Positions 1 to 11,742 of a DNA stretch of 64,000 nt are shown piece by piece. Under the pieces are notes generated by a model, which ran no database searches, was not told the DNA's origin, and saw only the letters and a list, made by a program, of their open reading frames with translations. Numbering within the stretch: the stretch's first letter is position 1; every line of letters starts with the position of its first letter. Source of the DNA: Botryosphaeria dothidea (taxonomy: Eukaryota; Ascomycota; Dothideomycetes; Botryosphaeriales; Botryosphaeriaceae); the NCBI GenBank assembly GCA_011503125.2, contig WWBZ02000033.1:4402001-4466000 (forward strand), in the 5' to 3' direction. A program made the translations under genes and the position numbers.

Positions 1-619
1 GTTACGCGTCCTACCGCTTAAGAGCGAGAGTCTAGTAACCATTCACTAATAGAGTTATAATACCTTCGGCGTCGACTGGCTTAGCCTTGACCCTATTAAT
101 ATTACTAACGCCTAGACGCTCGTTAACTACGTTACTATGGGCAGCGATTAGGCCTAGCGCTTCCTTAACTAGTTAAGAGAATAGCACTAACGCGCAGTAA
201 GCCTTAAAATATAGCTTTAGTCCGCCTAGAATAGCATCAATACCCTTACGAACGAGTTAAACACCGCACGTACAACATAAGAGATACTAAAAGAATAATT
301 AGAGGCATGCAAGAGATAGCAGCAACCTACTAGAGGATTTAGCTATATATAACCGTTAGTAAGGCTAGGGACTAGCTTCGCTACGAGCTAGTATTAGGAC
401 TAGGGCTTATAGCAAAGGGCAAAGCTTAGCGAAAAGCTTCCTAACGTACCGGTTTTTAAAGGAGAAAAGAAGGAATACCTTAATTAGCGAATAGTAGTAC
501 GTATTAAGCTTGTAGTAAATAGAGACCGCTTCCCTATAGCTTAAGCTCGTCTATAATATATTATGTTACGTCTCGAAGGCGAAGCAAGCGCTTAAGTACG
601 AGGATACGTCAAGGAACAC

Positions 620-803
620 TGTTAGAGTCTGAAGCCTCAGGATCAAGCCTCAGAGGATCATCGGCAGATCACGTGACGCCAAGCCTTTCTTGTATATAAC
701 TTTCCTCTTTCTTCTACGACTTCTTCTCTTTCTCCTTAAGTCTAGCTTAACGTACTTAGCGTAATAAACCTTTCAGCGATCATCCTGAGGTTGAGCCCTG
801 ACA
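620..803 (+). repeat. 5' LTR of gypsy C
   Basis: 184 bp, TGTTAG...CTGACA. It matches the 3' LTR base for base except for a few C-to-T/G-to-A changes at the right end, where this copy is the less mutated (CAGCGATCATCCTGAGG against TAGCGATTATCCTAAGG). It contains a TATATAA promoter-like stretch near 693. Confidence 0.95.
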
Positions 804-921
804 TTAGCTAGACTTCACCCATTGGATTTACTGGACATCGGATCACTGGCACAGTCGCGCACTGGAATCACTAGAATTACTAGAATCATTAGAATTACTA
901 AAGTTACTGGGAAACGGAATC

Positions 922-2070
922 ATGACGCCTGAGGACTAACAGCAAATGCAAGAGCCCCGAGAGGTAGCGCAGCTGCTGCAGCAGATAATGGCCCAGATAA
1001 GCACGCTTATAACTAAGGTAGGGCAACTGGAAAAGGGGCAGGAGACACCGGAGAACGGAAATGAGGACACGTAACCACCTTCTCCTAAACTCTCCGGAAA
1101 AACTTCGGGAAGTATATCAACCTCGGTAAGCGACACGGCAGAAGGTAAGCCGACTAAGAACCTCGGACCCCTCGCAGAATTCTCCGATAATAGGGATAAA
1201 TTGGAACCCTAGATTGCGCAGGCACAGGCAAAGCTCGTAGTGGACTACACGAGTTGCACTGAAGCTACGAAGTTTTTTATACTTTATAATCGGCTTAGAG
1301 GCGAAGTAGCGCGTTAGCTGCAGCCCTAGGTGTAAGCCAGCATCAACACGACTAGTATAACTACTTAGTGCCTACTAAATCAGCTACGCCTATTATTTGG
1401 CGACCCCTATATATAAGAGAAGGCCTAACGTAAGCTACATAAGCTACGCCAAACCAACAAGCCCTTTATGGAGTACTTTACCGAATTCCGCAAGCTCGTG
1501 TTAGAGGCGGGAGGTACTAACTAGCCGGACGAGATTCTTAAGGCCTACTTGGAAGCAGGGCTTAGCTAGGAGCTCTAACGAAGTATAATTGGCCTTGGAA
1601 GCATAAGCTAGTCCTTTAAGGACTACTGCACGGAGCTAAAACGTGTTAGTAACCAACTTAAAGCCTTTAACCTAAGGAATATAGGAAAGAAGCCCTAGTA
1701 GGGCTGGTAATAAGACTAGTGGCGTGGTTAAAATAAGGTTAGCTCGGCAGGGTCCACTGGCAGGCAGACAGGGTCTAAGTCAAAGCCGACCACGCCCCAG
1801 CAAGACAAAATGGACTAGGAATCTATAGGGCCTACAAGGGCCGCCTAAGGACGTCGTGTTAAGTAGGTAGACGAACAAGAGATATAGAAACGCAAGGATA
1901 AGGGTCGTTGCCTACGCTGTGGCGACTCTAGACATAGGGTTGCCTAGTGCCTATAGCTGCCACTAAGGAGGCCAGTAAGGCTTATAAAGCCTACCCAATA
2001 GGAGGAACACGTGGGACCGGAACTGGAAGACTTGGAGGACGAGTCCTCCTCCCAGTAGTCGGAAAACTAA
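922..2070 (+). pseudogene. gag of gypsy C with CCHC zinc knuckle
   Basis: The ATG at 922 opens a frame MTPED(stop)QQMQEPREVAQLL..., and the Gln/Glu-rich N-terminus is followed by a capsid-like region (FFILYNRLRGEVA). Near 1912-1950 a nucleic-acid-binding zinc knuckle reads CLRCGDSRHRVA(stop)C, that is Cx2Cx4Hx4C. Stops replace Gln and Trp codons throughout, so no Gag can be made. The pol reading follows from about 2100. Confidence 0.8.
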
Positions 2071-2099
2071 AAGCTCCTATCGAAAATCGTAGATAGGAG

Positions 2100-5000
2100 C
2101 CCATAGTGGAGGAAAAGTAGGAAGTGCGGAACGAATAGCGCAAGCAGCAACGCAAGCTGGAACAAGATTTACTCCTTACCCTAGTTATAATTAATAAAGA
2201 GTCTTTCGGTAAAGCTCTCGCCGATACTAGTTGTGAATTCTACGCTATTATAAGCTACGGTTTTACTAAACGCTACAACCTCCCGCGTATAAAGATCTCC
2301 CTAAGGATACTAGACGGACTTATACCTATAGGATAGAAAATAGACGAGGTTACCTAGGCTGAAGTAGATATTAGAGGCTACTGCCAGAAGCGTATATTCT
2401 TCTATATCGTGCCTAGGCTTTCCGGTTGCGACCTAATATTGGGAAGCCTATAGATAGTATAGGAAAAAGCGGTACTCGATTAAAGTAAACGGACTATTAC
2501 CTTTAAGGATATAGGGCTAGTAGTAAAATAAGCAATAGATCTTCCTAGCCCCTAGGGCAAGCTCATCGGAGCCTCTACCTTTAGTTACCTCTTAAGGAAC
2601 CGAGAAAAGAAAGGGTACCAAGTCTTTATAGCGAGCCTAGCGGATATTAATAAGGCTCTTTAAGAGAAAACCCCCACGGATACTTAGGCCCGGCTACCTA
2701 GCTAGGTAGACCCTTAATAGATACGCCTATTTAATAAGAAGGAGGCAGATAAACTCCCACCGCACCGGCCTAGAATTGACTACTAAATCGAATTGGAAAA
2801 GGATAGCAACGGCAAAACACCGGACGCCCTATAGGGACCCCTATATAATATGTCCCGTGACGAGCTTCTAGTACTTAGGAAGACTCTTAACGAACTACTC
2901 GATAAGGGGTTTATCCGGGTAAGTAATTCCCCGGCCGCTGCTCCCGTACTATTTGTTAAGAAACTAGGCGGAGGTCTACGCTTCTGCTGCGACTATCGGG
3001 CACTTAACCGGATTATAAGAAAGAACCGCTACCCCTTACCACTTATTTAAGAGACTCTTAATAGAATTAGTAAGGCGAGATAGTTTATAAAGCTGGATGT
3101 AACTACTGCCTTCTACCGGATACGAATTACCGAAGGGAGCGAATAGTTAACGGCATTCCGGACTCGATTCGGACTCTTCGAATGGCTAGTAACGCCCTTT
3201 GGACTAGTAAACGCCCTAAGCACCTTCTAACGGTATATTAATTGGACCCTAAAGGACTTTCTCGATGACTTTGTCTCCGCGTACGTAGATAATATCTTAA
3301 TCTTTACGGATGGATCCCGCCGAGCGCACCGGGAAAAGATTAATAAGGTCTTAGAGAAACTAGATGCTGTAGGTCTATAACTTAACCTAAAGAAATATAA
3401 ATTCGAAGTCCAGTCGACTAAGTATCTAGGGTATATTATCGAAGCAGGCAAAGGTATCCGCATGGACCCGGAAAAGACCAAGGCAATTTAAGAGTGGAAT
3501 GCTCCAACCACGGCAAAAGGAGTACTCGGTTTCCTCGGTTTTACGAACTTCTATCGGCGTTTTATTAAGGGCTTTTCTAACCTAGTAGCCCCTCTAGTAT
3601 TACTTACGAGGAAGAACGTATCCTTCTAGTAGAACTAGGAAACCGAGCTCGCGTTTGGAAAATTAAAAAAGGCTTTTATTACGGCACCGGTTCTTATACA
3701 ATTCGACCCGGAGAGGGAGACGATCCTCGCCACGGACTCCTTAGGATACTATATAGGAGGAGTGCTTTAATAGTACGATAACGACGGTTTCCTACGTCCC
3801 GTAGCGTTCTTTTTAAAGAAGAACCTACCCGCGGAATATAACTACCCGATCTACGATAAGGAACTACTCGTAGTAGTTAAGTACCTACGCTAGTGGGATG
3901 CCGAGCTAAGAGGACTACACTAGTTTAAGATCCTTACCGACTACAAGAATCTAGAGTACTTTACTACGGCGAGGAGACTTTCCGAGAGATAGATTCGATA
4001 GTAGAGGGAACTTAGCCGCTTTTTCTTTATTATCGAATATACCCTAGAAAGGACTAACGGACTAGCCGACGCATTAACAAGAAGGGACTAAGACTTGCCT
4101 ATAACGGATATAGACGAGAGACTTAAATAAAGAACGGCTTAATTACTCTAGTTAATGCCCTATAGATTAGTCCTTAATACTAGATTACTAGAGGACCCTA
4201 AAGAATAAGAATAGAGTAATAAAGATTTACTTCTATCTAAAGAAGCTATAGCAATTAAACCTCGATAAGCACGACTAGGATAATAAATACGAGAACCCTC
4301 TTTCCTAGAGGATTAATAGTAAGAGATACTCTAGTAGGACTAAGTATTAAGGTAACTCCGGAAAGTAGTACAACGAAGAGAAAGGACCTTCCTACTAGAG
4401 TTTGCAACTAAGTTTAAGATCTCGATCGCGGAGTGTTTACTAGACTATTAAGGAAACCTCCTCTTTAGGGAAAGGAGATAGATACCGGACTCCGAGCTAC
4501 TATAAATAAGGATTATCTAAGAGATATATAACTCTCCCCTCTCGGTACACCCCGGACGCGTTTAAACTACCTCCCTCGTAGTAAGGTACTTCTTCTAGCT
4601 AGGATTCGTTAACGATATCCGAAGGTTTTATAGGAACTATAACGTCTATAGAAGGACTAAGGTCTAGAGGAATTAGAAGTAAGGGTTACTTAAACCGTTA
4701 CTAGTACTAAGTCGTTAATAGAGAGAGATCTCTATTAACTTTATTAGGCCCCTACTATTAAGCAACGGATGCGAGATACTTATAGTAATTACTAATAGGC
4801 TAGGGAAAGGAGTAATCCTTAAGGCCTGCCCGAATACTAAGACGGAAACTATTACAAGGCTCTTTATTATATACTTCTACCGGAACTACGGAGTCCTAAT
4901 AGTAATAGTATCTAATAGGGGAACGTAGTTCGTTAGCCTTCTCTAGTAACGTATCTATTAACTACTTAAGATTAAGAGGCGTATCTTAACGGCCTATTAC

Positions 5001-5870
5001 CCTTAAACGAACGGATTAACGGAAAGAATAAATACTAAAGTAGAAAGGAAGCTCGCGCTATTCGTAGAGCACTATTAATAAGACTAGGCGGACCGGTTAC
5101 CGGTAGTCTAGTTAGCTCTTAACGGAAGAACCTTAACTACGACGTAGGCAAGCCCGTTCTTTCTTTCCCACGGGTATTATCTCGAGCCTCTAGAGCTATC
5201 CGAAGATATCTAACCTAGTAACCTCTAAAGGGACTTCCTAGTAGTAAGAGCCGATATAATCGTAGTAAAGATTAAAGAGGTAACGGACTAGGTATAAATA
5301 GTAATAGCGGATGTATAGTAGAAATAGAAACGGCAGGCTAACCGGTAAAGGAACCTATCCCCTACGTACAAGGTAGGTAATAAGGTCTAGCTATACCTAA
5401 AGAACCTAAGAACGGATAGACTAAGTAAGAAGCTCGATAATAAGGTAGCTAAGTTTACCGTTATTAAGGTAGTTAGATCCTATAGCTATAAGTTAGATAT
5501 CCCCGGAGCGGTATATAACGTCTTTAACGTAGACCTACTCCGGCTAGCGGAAATAGACTCTTTACTAAGCTAAGTATAGAACGACTATTAACTACTACCG
5601 GTTTAGGTAGATAGTTAAGACGAATAGAGGGTAGAGGAAATCCTAGATGAACGAATAGCAAGGAAACTAGGATAAAGAAGCCGCTAACTCTAGTATTAAG
5701 TCAAATAGGAAGGATATATAAGGCTAATATGGGAACCGGCATTAGTACTATAGGACATAGCAGCGCTAGACACGTACCTAAAATAGAAGGACCGATAAGA
5801 GCTCTAGGAAACTAAGCGGAGACTATAGGTGGATAAAAGGTTAAGCGGTTTAGCCCGGCCGGAGCCGAGC
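2100..5870 (+). pseudogene. pol of gypsy C: protease, RT, RNase H, integrase, chromodomain-like end
   Basis: RT is clear at 2850-3480: [32 protein letters not shown] and the catalytic motif YVDNILIFT near 3280 (second Asp replaced by Asn through G-to-A). RNase H spans about 3600-4080 ([25 protein letters not shown]). Integrase follows to about 5560 and ends in a chromodomain-like stretch (LDERIARKLG, then VK-EG and WEPAL) near 5645-5740. Stops are frequent and the active site is altered, so it is dead. Protease is inferred from position only. Confidence 0.85.
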
Positions 5871-6190
5871 CTACACACACTAGATAAGTACTATACTACC
5901 CGCCCCGAGGGCGAGCGAGGCATAAGCGGTTACCTAGTATAGGCATTATAGACTATAGGACCTAGTCCCGTGCTGGATAACCCTCTCCCTGCCAATAGGC
6001 AGGCCCTTAATTCGACAGCCAGTCGACAAGCTCATAGGAGCTAATTAACTGAGGGATATCGCCACCCTAAGGCACGTATCACCGCACCTGCTGTCGGTCA
6101 GCCAAGTTTCCAACTATACCATGTAGCCGTTTGATGGTTCAGGGTTCGCTTTTTCAACCTATATACCCACACCCACTAAAAACGCGACCG

Positions 6191-6294
6191 ACAAGCAAGC
6201 AAGGCAAACAGGGCAAGTAGGGCAAGCAGGGCAAGCAGGACAAGCAAGGCAAACAGGGCAAGCAGGGCAAGCAGGGCAGGCAGGGCAGGAAGGG
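6191..6294 (+). repeat. about 10-bp minisatellite (GGGCAAGCAG unit) in gypsy C 3' region
   Basis: About ten imperfect copies of a GGGCAAGCAG/AGGCAAACAG unit run head to tail, then a poly-A run of 16 bases. This lies in the 3' non-coding tail of gypsy C between the end of pol and the purine tract. Unlike the coding part it keeps its CA dinucleotides. The rest of 5871-6190 holds no gene that I can see. Confidence 0.85.
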
Positions 6295-6330
6295 TCAAAA
6301 AAAAAAAAAAAAACAGGGAAAGGTCAAAAA

Positions 6331-6380
6331 GCAACAGTCCCCACCCGGATTCGAACCCGTAACCTCTCGAACCGGGAGGA
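6331..6380 (-). other. tRNA 3'-half-like fragment beside the gypsy C purine tract
   Basis: Read on the minus strand it has a T-arm with the canonical loop (CGGGTTCGAATCCGGG, a B-box match) and a possible acceptor strand GTGGGGACTG, preceded by an anticodon-arm-like CCGGTTCGAGAGG. No D-arm or 5' acceptor half is present, because the sequence passes into the purine tract and LTR. I infer a captured tRNA or SINE fragment. It is not a functional tRNA gene. Confidence 0.5.
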
Positions 6381-6395
6381 GGAGGGGGGGGGTGA

Positions 6396-6579
6396 TGTTA
6401 GAGTCTGAAGCCTCAGGATCAAGCCTCAGAGGATCATCGGCAGATCACGTGACGCCAAGCCTTTCTTGTATATAACTTTCCTCTTTCTTCTACGACTTCT
6501 TCTCTTTCTCCTTAAGTCTAGCTTAACGTACTTAGCGTAATAAACCTTTTAGCGATTATCCTAAGGTTAAGCCCTAACA
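6396..6579 (+). repeat. 3' LTR of gypsy C
   Basis: 184 bp, TGTTAG...CTAACA with perfect 6-bp terminal inverted repeats. It is preceded by a G-rich purine run and followed by the duplicated target AACAC. Confidence 0.95.
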
Positions 6580-6584
6580 AACAC

Positions 6585-7420
6585 GGCTTAATTAACGTTC
6601 TACTACGAGACCCTTTGTCGATTATAGGAGACTTTAAGGACCTTCTATAGTTACTAGAGCAAGCCTTTAGCGACCCTAATCGTCGTAAGATAGCCCTTCG
6701 AGAGCTCTATAAGCTTAAGTAGACTAATAAGCCTTTTAGTTAGTATGCTATAAACTACTAGCGCCTCTATATAGAACTTAATATATTACCTAAAGGTCGT
6801 AAAGTAGAGTTCTAGTATAGACTCTCCTAGGAACTTAAGAAAGGTCTCTTCGTAGTTGTAACTATAATTAGAGCAATGCCCTTCTATTAGATAGTAAGCT
6901 ATATCTAGTAGATCGATAATAAACGCTTATAGGCTAAGCGCCGTCCTACTCGTTATATATATTCTTTAGAGTTATCGTTATAGTTATTACCTACTTAACC
7001 GACTTCTATAACGTCGACTCTAGTAGTTTTAGCTCTAACGCCTACTATAGGCGGCGAGCCTATAGACCTCTTAGCAATCGGCATACGTTCCGTTCCTCTA
7101 AAACTACGTTATCTTACTTAAGAGTAATACTAGTAGCGTCTTTAGACTAGTTCTTACTTTAGCTACGGCGCTACTAGCTATCGTAGAGCTTAGTATCCTT
7201 AACGTCGTAATAACGGCTCGTTTATTAAACTAAATACTACGGGTATAGATAAGGATTAACATACTAATAGTAATAAGAAAAACTAACTAGCTCTAAGTAA
7301 AGTCCTACTTAGAAGCCTTAACCCGGAGGTAAACTAATAAATATTAATATTAGCTTTACAAGTATCTAGCCGAACGTACTAGTTCCTTTACGCGAACCTT
7401 GCTTACTACTTCCCTATATT
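6585..7420 (+). pseudogene. gag remnant of gypsy A (capsid-like), continuing from 1-614
   Basis: Retrotransposon Gag would form the virus-like particle. The frame crossing the insertion site reads ...RLEGEASA(stop)VRGYVKEH on the left and GLINVLLRDPLS on the right. A capsid-like stretch follows (DFKDLL, LEQAFSDPNRRKIALRELY), with stops at expected Trp and Gln codons. The left 614 bases carry the N-terminal part. The in-frame junction is good evidence that element C inserted into an existing gag gene. No zinc knuckle is readable here, probably lost to RIP. The boundary with pol is not clear. Confidence 0.6.
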
Positions 7421-8319
7421 ATTAATAATCGTCTCTAAACGCACGCCTTATCCGATTTAGGCTGTAAAGGCTTTACTTTTATTAATATACCTTTTATTTA
7501 GCGCTATAACCTACCGCTTATCTAGATACTAGAGAAGCTTACCGCTAATAGATATAACGGATAAGGCGAAGCTATTAGCTAGACTACTTATTTTAACCTT
7601 ACTCTCGTAGATAGCGCCTATCGCGAAATTATTATAGCTTACGTAGTACTAAAGCTTTATTAGTACTTAGTAATCTTAGGAAAGCCCTAGTAGAAGAAGC
7701 ACGGTATACTCTAGAACTATAAAGATAAGCTTACTATATTTAAGTCCTACTACTATCGCCGAAACTATCTTAGGTAATATAATAGCGGATTTCTAATCTT
7801 AGTCTATAACGTCTCTTATAACGAAGTACCCCTAGATTAGCTAATATAACTAGGAGGAGAAGAAGACCCCTTTATAGGCAATATAGCACCTATAGGTAAC
7901 GTACCTTACCGTATTCTTTACCGGTATAGCTAAGTAGCTACTCCGCTAGTTAAATCTAACGAATCCGACTACTTACCTATTACCTTAGTAGAGCTTACTT
8001 TAGTACCTATACTAGTATAAGTAGAAGCTCCTATTAGTATTAGTATAGTTACTATTAACCGATTAGCTATTAGTAAACGTTATAACCCACGGAACGGTAA
8101 CGGTATCTAGATCTTCGCCGTGTTACTACGCGATATTAAGATTACACTTAATCTATTAAAGAAACTAAAGCCGAACCTAGTTAACAAGCTTCTAAAGTAG
8201 TATTACGAGTTTCTCGACGTCTTTAGCAAAGAACTATCTAATAAGCTACCTCTATACCGTCCGTACGATTATAAGATCCCTCTATAAAAGGATAAAGAAG
8301 GTAAGGAGAAATAGCCGCC

Positions 8320-11310
8320 CTTTGGTCTACTATATAATATATCCTATAGCGAACTACTTATCTTAAAGAAGACCCTCGAAGAGAACCTCTTAAAAGGCTT
8401 TATCCGAGCAAGTTTATCACCCGCTATAGTACTAGTCCTCTTTACTCGTAAGCCGGAAGGAGGATTACGCTTTTATGTCGACTATCGCGGACTTAACGAG
8501 ATTATAGTAAAGAACCGCTACCTATTACCCTTATTCCGTAAGACTCTCGATAAACTATTACGTGCTATAGTATATACTAAGCTAGATATTATTGCCGTAT
8601 TCTATAAGCTCCGCGTTGCGAAAGGTAAGGAATAGAAAATAGCCTTTAGAACTCGCTGGGGCCTATACGAATAGCTTATTATACCCTTTAGCCTTTCGAA
8701 TGCCCCAGCCTTATAGCAGCACTATATTAACGACGTTCTATATAACTTACTCGATATCTATTACACCGTATATATTAACGATATCTTAATCTATAGTAAT
8801 AATCTTTAGGATTACCGCAAGCATATTAATTAGGTACTCTAACGACTACGAGACGCTAGCCTCTAGCTAGATATCTCTAAGTGCGAATTCGAGGTCGAGA
8901 CTGTTAAGTACTTAGGCTTAATTATCGACGCAAAGCACGGTCTACGTATAGACCTAGATAAGGTCTTAGTAATCGTTAATTAGGAGCAGCCTCAATGCAT
9001 TAAGGATGTCCAATCCTTTCTCGGGTTCTCTAACTTCTATAGACGCTTTATTAAGGACTTCGCGAAGATTGTATAACCGCTAACTAAGCTTACTACTAAG
9101 GTAATAGAGAATAGCAGCTTTAAATAGATAAGCTAAGTAGATGCTGCTTTTAATTAGCTAAAATAAGCCTTTCTTAGTGCACCAGTACTTAAGTATTTCG
9201 ACCCAGAAGCCGAACTACAGCTTATACTCGAAACTAATACATCTAATTACGTCTTAGCTAGAGTCTTGTCTTAATACGACGAGCAGGGAGTACTTCATCT
9301 AGTCGCATTCTTCTTACGAAAGCATACACTAGCAGAATACAACTACGAGATATACGATAAGGAGCTCCTTACTATTATCCGTTGTTTTAAAGAATAGAGA
9401 GTAGAACTTAAAGGCAATACAACTGGCTTACCTATCAAGGTTATTACTAACCACAAGAACCTCGAGTACTTTATAATATCCAAACAACTTAGTCGCCGCC
9501 AAGCACGCTGGAGCGAGTTTCTCTCACGCTTCGACTTTCAGATAGAGTATATAAAAGGCAAGTATTGCAAACCTGATGCCCTCACCAGGAGACAGCAAGA
9601 TCTACCACACCCGGACCAGCGCTTCTCTAATCAAACTGTCCTCAAGGCTCATAATCTTCATCGGAATATCCGCTCTAAATAGTTATATCAAGAACAACCG
9701 GCTCCTATCGATTCCGTCACTCCGATTTAGATCTTAACAACATTCCTCGAACGATAAAGCGCGATAGATACTTGCATCACGTAAGCTTATAAGGATATAA
9801 AGGATAATAAGCTTCAGTCGGTGCTAGAAGCCTTACAAGGGGGGAAGAAACGCTTAGACGACGTCATATTAGCTGACTGCGAAGAATCTAACGGGTTCCT
9901 ACTATACGGAGGCAAGATCTAGGTACTAGATACGCCAGCAACGTCAGAAGATAATAAACCAAACCAGTCATCAGCCCGCCTCGAGTTACTTCGTCAAGCT
10001 CATAAATCACTCCTATTAGGACACCCAGGCGTATTAAAGACGTACGAGATCCTCCAACGCTATTACTACTAGCTAAAGATACTAGACGACGTTAAGCGCT
10101 TCGTGCGTAACTATTACACCTACACTCGGATTAAGCCTAACAGACAGAAGCCCTTAGGCCTCTTACGACCTCTCCTAGTCGCGGAGCAACGTGGAAAGCA
10201 CTACTTAATAGACTTTATCGTCGAACTACTACCTAGTAACCGAACAGGCGCCCAAAACGTACTAGTAATAGTAGATAGATATACTAAACGCGTGGCCTTC
10301 GAAGCAACGAACAAGATAGATGCAGTAGCAGTAACGGACATCTTTATACGCAGGATCTTTAGCTAACGAGGTCTACTAGACTCCCTCATATCAGATAGAG
10401 GTACGCAATTCGTCAGCGACTTTTGGCGCACCCTTTGCCAGCGGCTAAGTATCAAGGCTAACTTCTCTACTATCTTCCATCCCGAGATAGATAGTTAAAC
10501 AGAACGCATGAACCAGGAGCTAGAGCAGTACTTACGCGCCTTTACGTCCTTTAGATAAGACGACTAGGAAGAACTACTGCCTCTAGCAGAGTTTGCTATT
10601 AACAATCACGAGTCTTCGACAACTTAAATGACACCCTTCTTTGCAGATACCGGCACCTACCCACGGATGGGATTTAAGCCAACAGGCTCGAAAAATACTA
10701 AGCCTATCGAAAGCAAAGCAGCCGCAGCCTACGCCCGTAGGATAGAAGAGATAACCGACTTCTGCAAGGCTCAGATTACTACTGCAAGATCTACCTAAGC
10801 CGAATATATAAACCAGCACCGTCAAGCATCACCTGCGTATACCAAAGGCGACGAAGTCTGGCTCGATACAAGCAACATTAAGACCCTCCGGCCTAGTAAG
10901 AAACTTAACTATAAATAGGCTGGCCCGTACCAGATATAGCGCATGATTAATCCTCAAGTGTATAAACTAATACTACCTACATTACTAAAGGTCTACCTAG
11001 TCTTCTACACCTCGATACTACGTCCGGCTACTAATAACCCTCTAGAAGGTTAATCTTAACTACCACCTCTACTAGTGCTTAGTACAGAAGGTAATCCCGA
11101 AGCAGAGTGGGTAGTTACAGTAATAGTCGACTGCCGCCTAAACCGCCGCCGCGGCCGATATAAGTACTACGTTCACTAGAAAGGTTATCCACCTGATCAG
11201 TTCACCTAGGAGCCTAAAGAACATTTGATCAACGTACAGGACCTAGTCAAAGAGTTCCATAAACGCTACCCCGAAGCTTACTACCCTAGTAAAGGATTCC
11301 CGCCGCTACG
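8320..11310 (+). pseudogene. pol remnant of gypsy A: RT, RNase H, integrase, chromodomain
   Basis: The reverse transcriptase core reads through about 8330-8990, with an active-site motif YINDILIYS near 8770 (YxDD with the first Asp now Asn, a G-to-A change). RNase H follows ([20 protein letters not shown]), 9180-9580. Integrase: the HHCC region near 10000-10130 has Cys changed to Tyr (RNYYTYTRIK), and the catalytic core at 10190-10520 keeps DFI, SDRGTQF and an Asn-Gln-Glu segment. The last domain, 11100-11290, is a chromodomain (EWVVTVIVDCRLNRRRGR, then KGYPPDQFT). In the family the chromodomain steers integration to H3K9-methylated chromatin. Many in-frame stops, so non-functional. Confidence 0.88.
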
Positions 11311-11374
11311 GAAGAAAGGATAGGAGGCTAGAGGACTATTAGCTTGTAGGAGCTACGCCTAAAGGAGGGGATAC

Positions 11375-11742
11375 TGTAACGGCTGAACGAAGAAGTAGTA
11401 TTAAGGTAGTGCACGTGATGACGTGTAGGCAGCAGACGCGCGTGCACGCGGTGACGTCACGTACTTCGCAACTTTATAGCTCTCGCTTGTACGTAGACTC
11501 TCGCACTTTGTGCGACCTCTCTGTAGCAGCATCGAGTCTCATTACACCAGCATTCCACGTTGGTATGGAGAGAACTCATGATTCTTATTATGCTCGCCAA
11601 AGAGCTCTTGTAAAGGAGTGCGTTGTGGAGGCATAAGGTGGTATGCAAGGAGGAGAGGTGTGACGCGTGTTGCGCGTTTTGACGCGTCTCGCTTAATTTC
11701 GCGCAGACTTTTGTCCTAGTACTGTAAGCCACGTTTATAACA
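11375..11742 (+). repeat. 3' LTR of gypsy A (368 bp)
   Basis: The block begins TGTAACGG and ends TTTATAACA, directly follows the purine tract AAAGGAGGGG plus ATAC, and is followed at 11743 by LINE sequence. It is far less RIP-mutated than the upstream body (many TG, CA and GCGC). Its last bases, TAAGCCACGTTTAT, are shared with the right edges of the LTRs at 12996-13367 and 35755-36126. GATAC stands on both sides (11370-11374, 11743-11747). Small open frames inside it are chance. Confidence 0.75.

Larger units (their letters stand above)
620..6579 (+). mobile_element. Ty3/gypsy element C, complete with LTRs and target duplication
   Basis: A 5960-bp LTR retrotransposon. Both LTRs are 184 bp (620-803, 6396-6579), begin TGTTAG and end CTGACA or CTAACA, and are flanked by the duplication AACAC (615-619, 6580-6584). 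Internal order: gag with zinc knuckle, RT, RNase H, integrase, chromodomain-like end, long non-coding tail with a minisatellite, purine-rich tract (6373-6392), 3' LTR. Coding frames carry RIP-type stops, so it is inactive. It interrupts the gag of gypsy A. Confidence 0.95.
1..11742 (+). mobile_element. Ty3/gypsy chromovirus A, RIP-mutated, split by element C
   Basis: LTR retrotransposon copying itself through RNA. Its 5' LTR and start lie left of the window. The gag reading runs to 614 and resumes in the same frame at 6585 once element C and one copy of the AACAC duplication are removed (codons ...VKEH then GLINVLL...). Then come gag, RT, RNase H, integrase, a C-terminal chromodomain, a purine tract (11361-11370) and the 3' LTR (11375-11742). 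The order RT-RH-IN-chromodomain defines a chromovirus. Nearly every reading has TAG/TAA stops where CAG, CAA or TGG are expected, so it is dead. Mutation is heavy before about 8990 and lighter after it. The element lies in a minus-strand LINE that appears at 11743. Confidence 0.9.

Noticed and set aside
6191..6294. Regularly repeated short units, checked as a CRISPR-like array
   Set aside because: Units are head to tail without unique spacers, in a fungal retrotransposon; a minisatellite.
11409..11732. Overlapping open frames on both strands (75 and 91 codons)
   Set aside because: They lie wholly in the gypsy A LTR, which is simply less RIP-mutated; no family resemblance.
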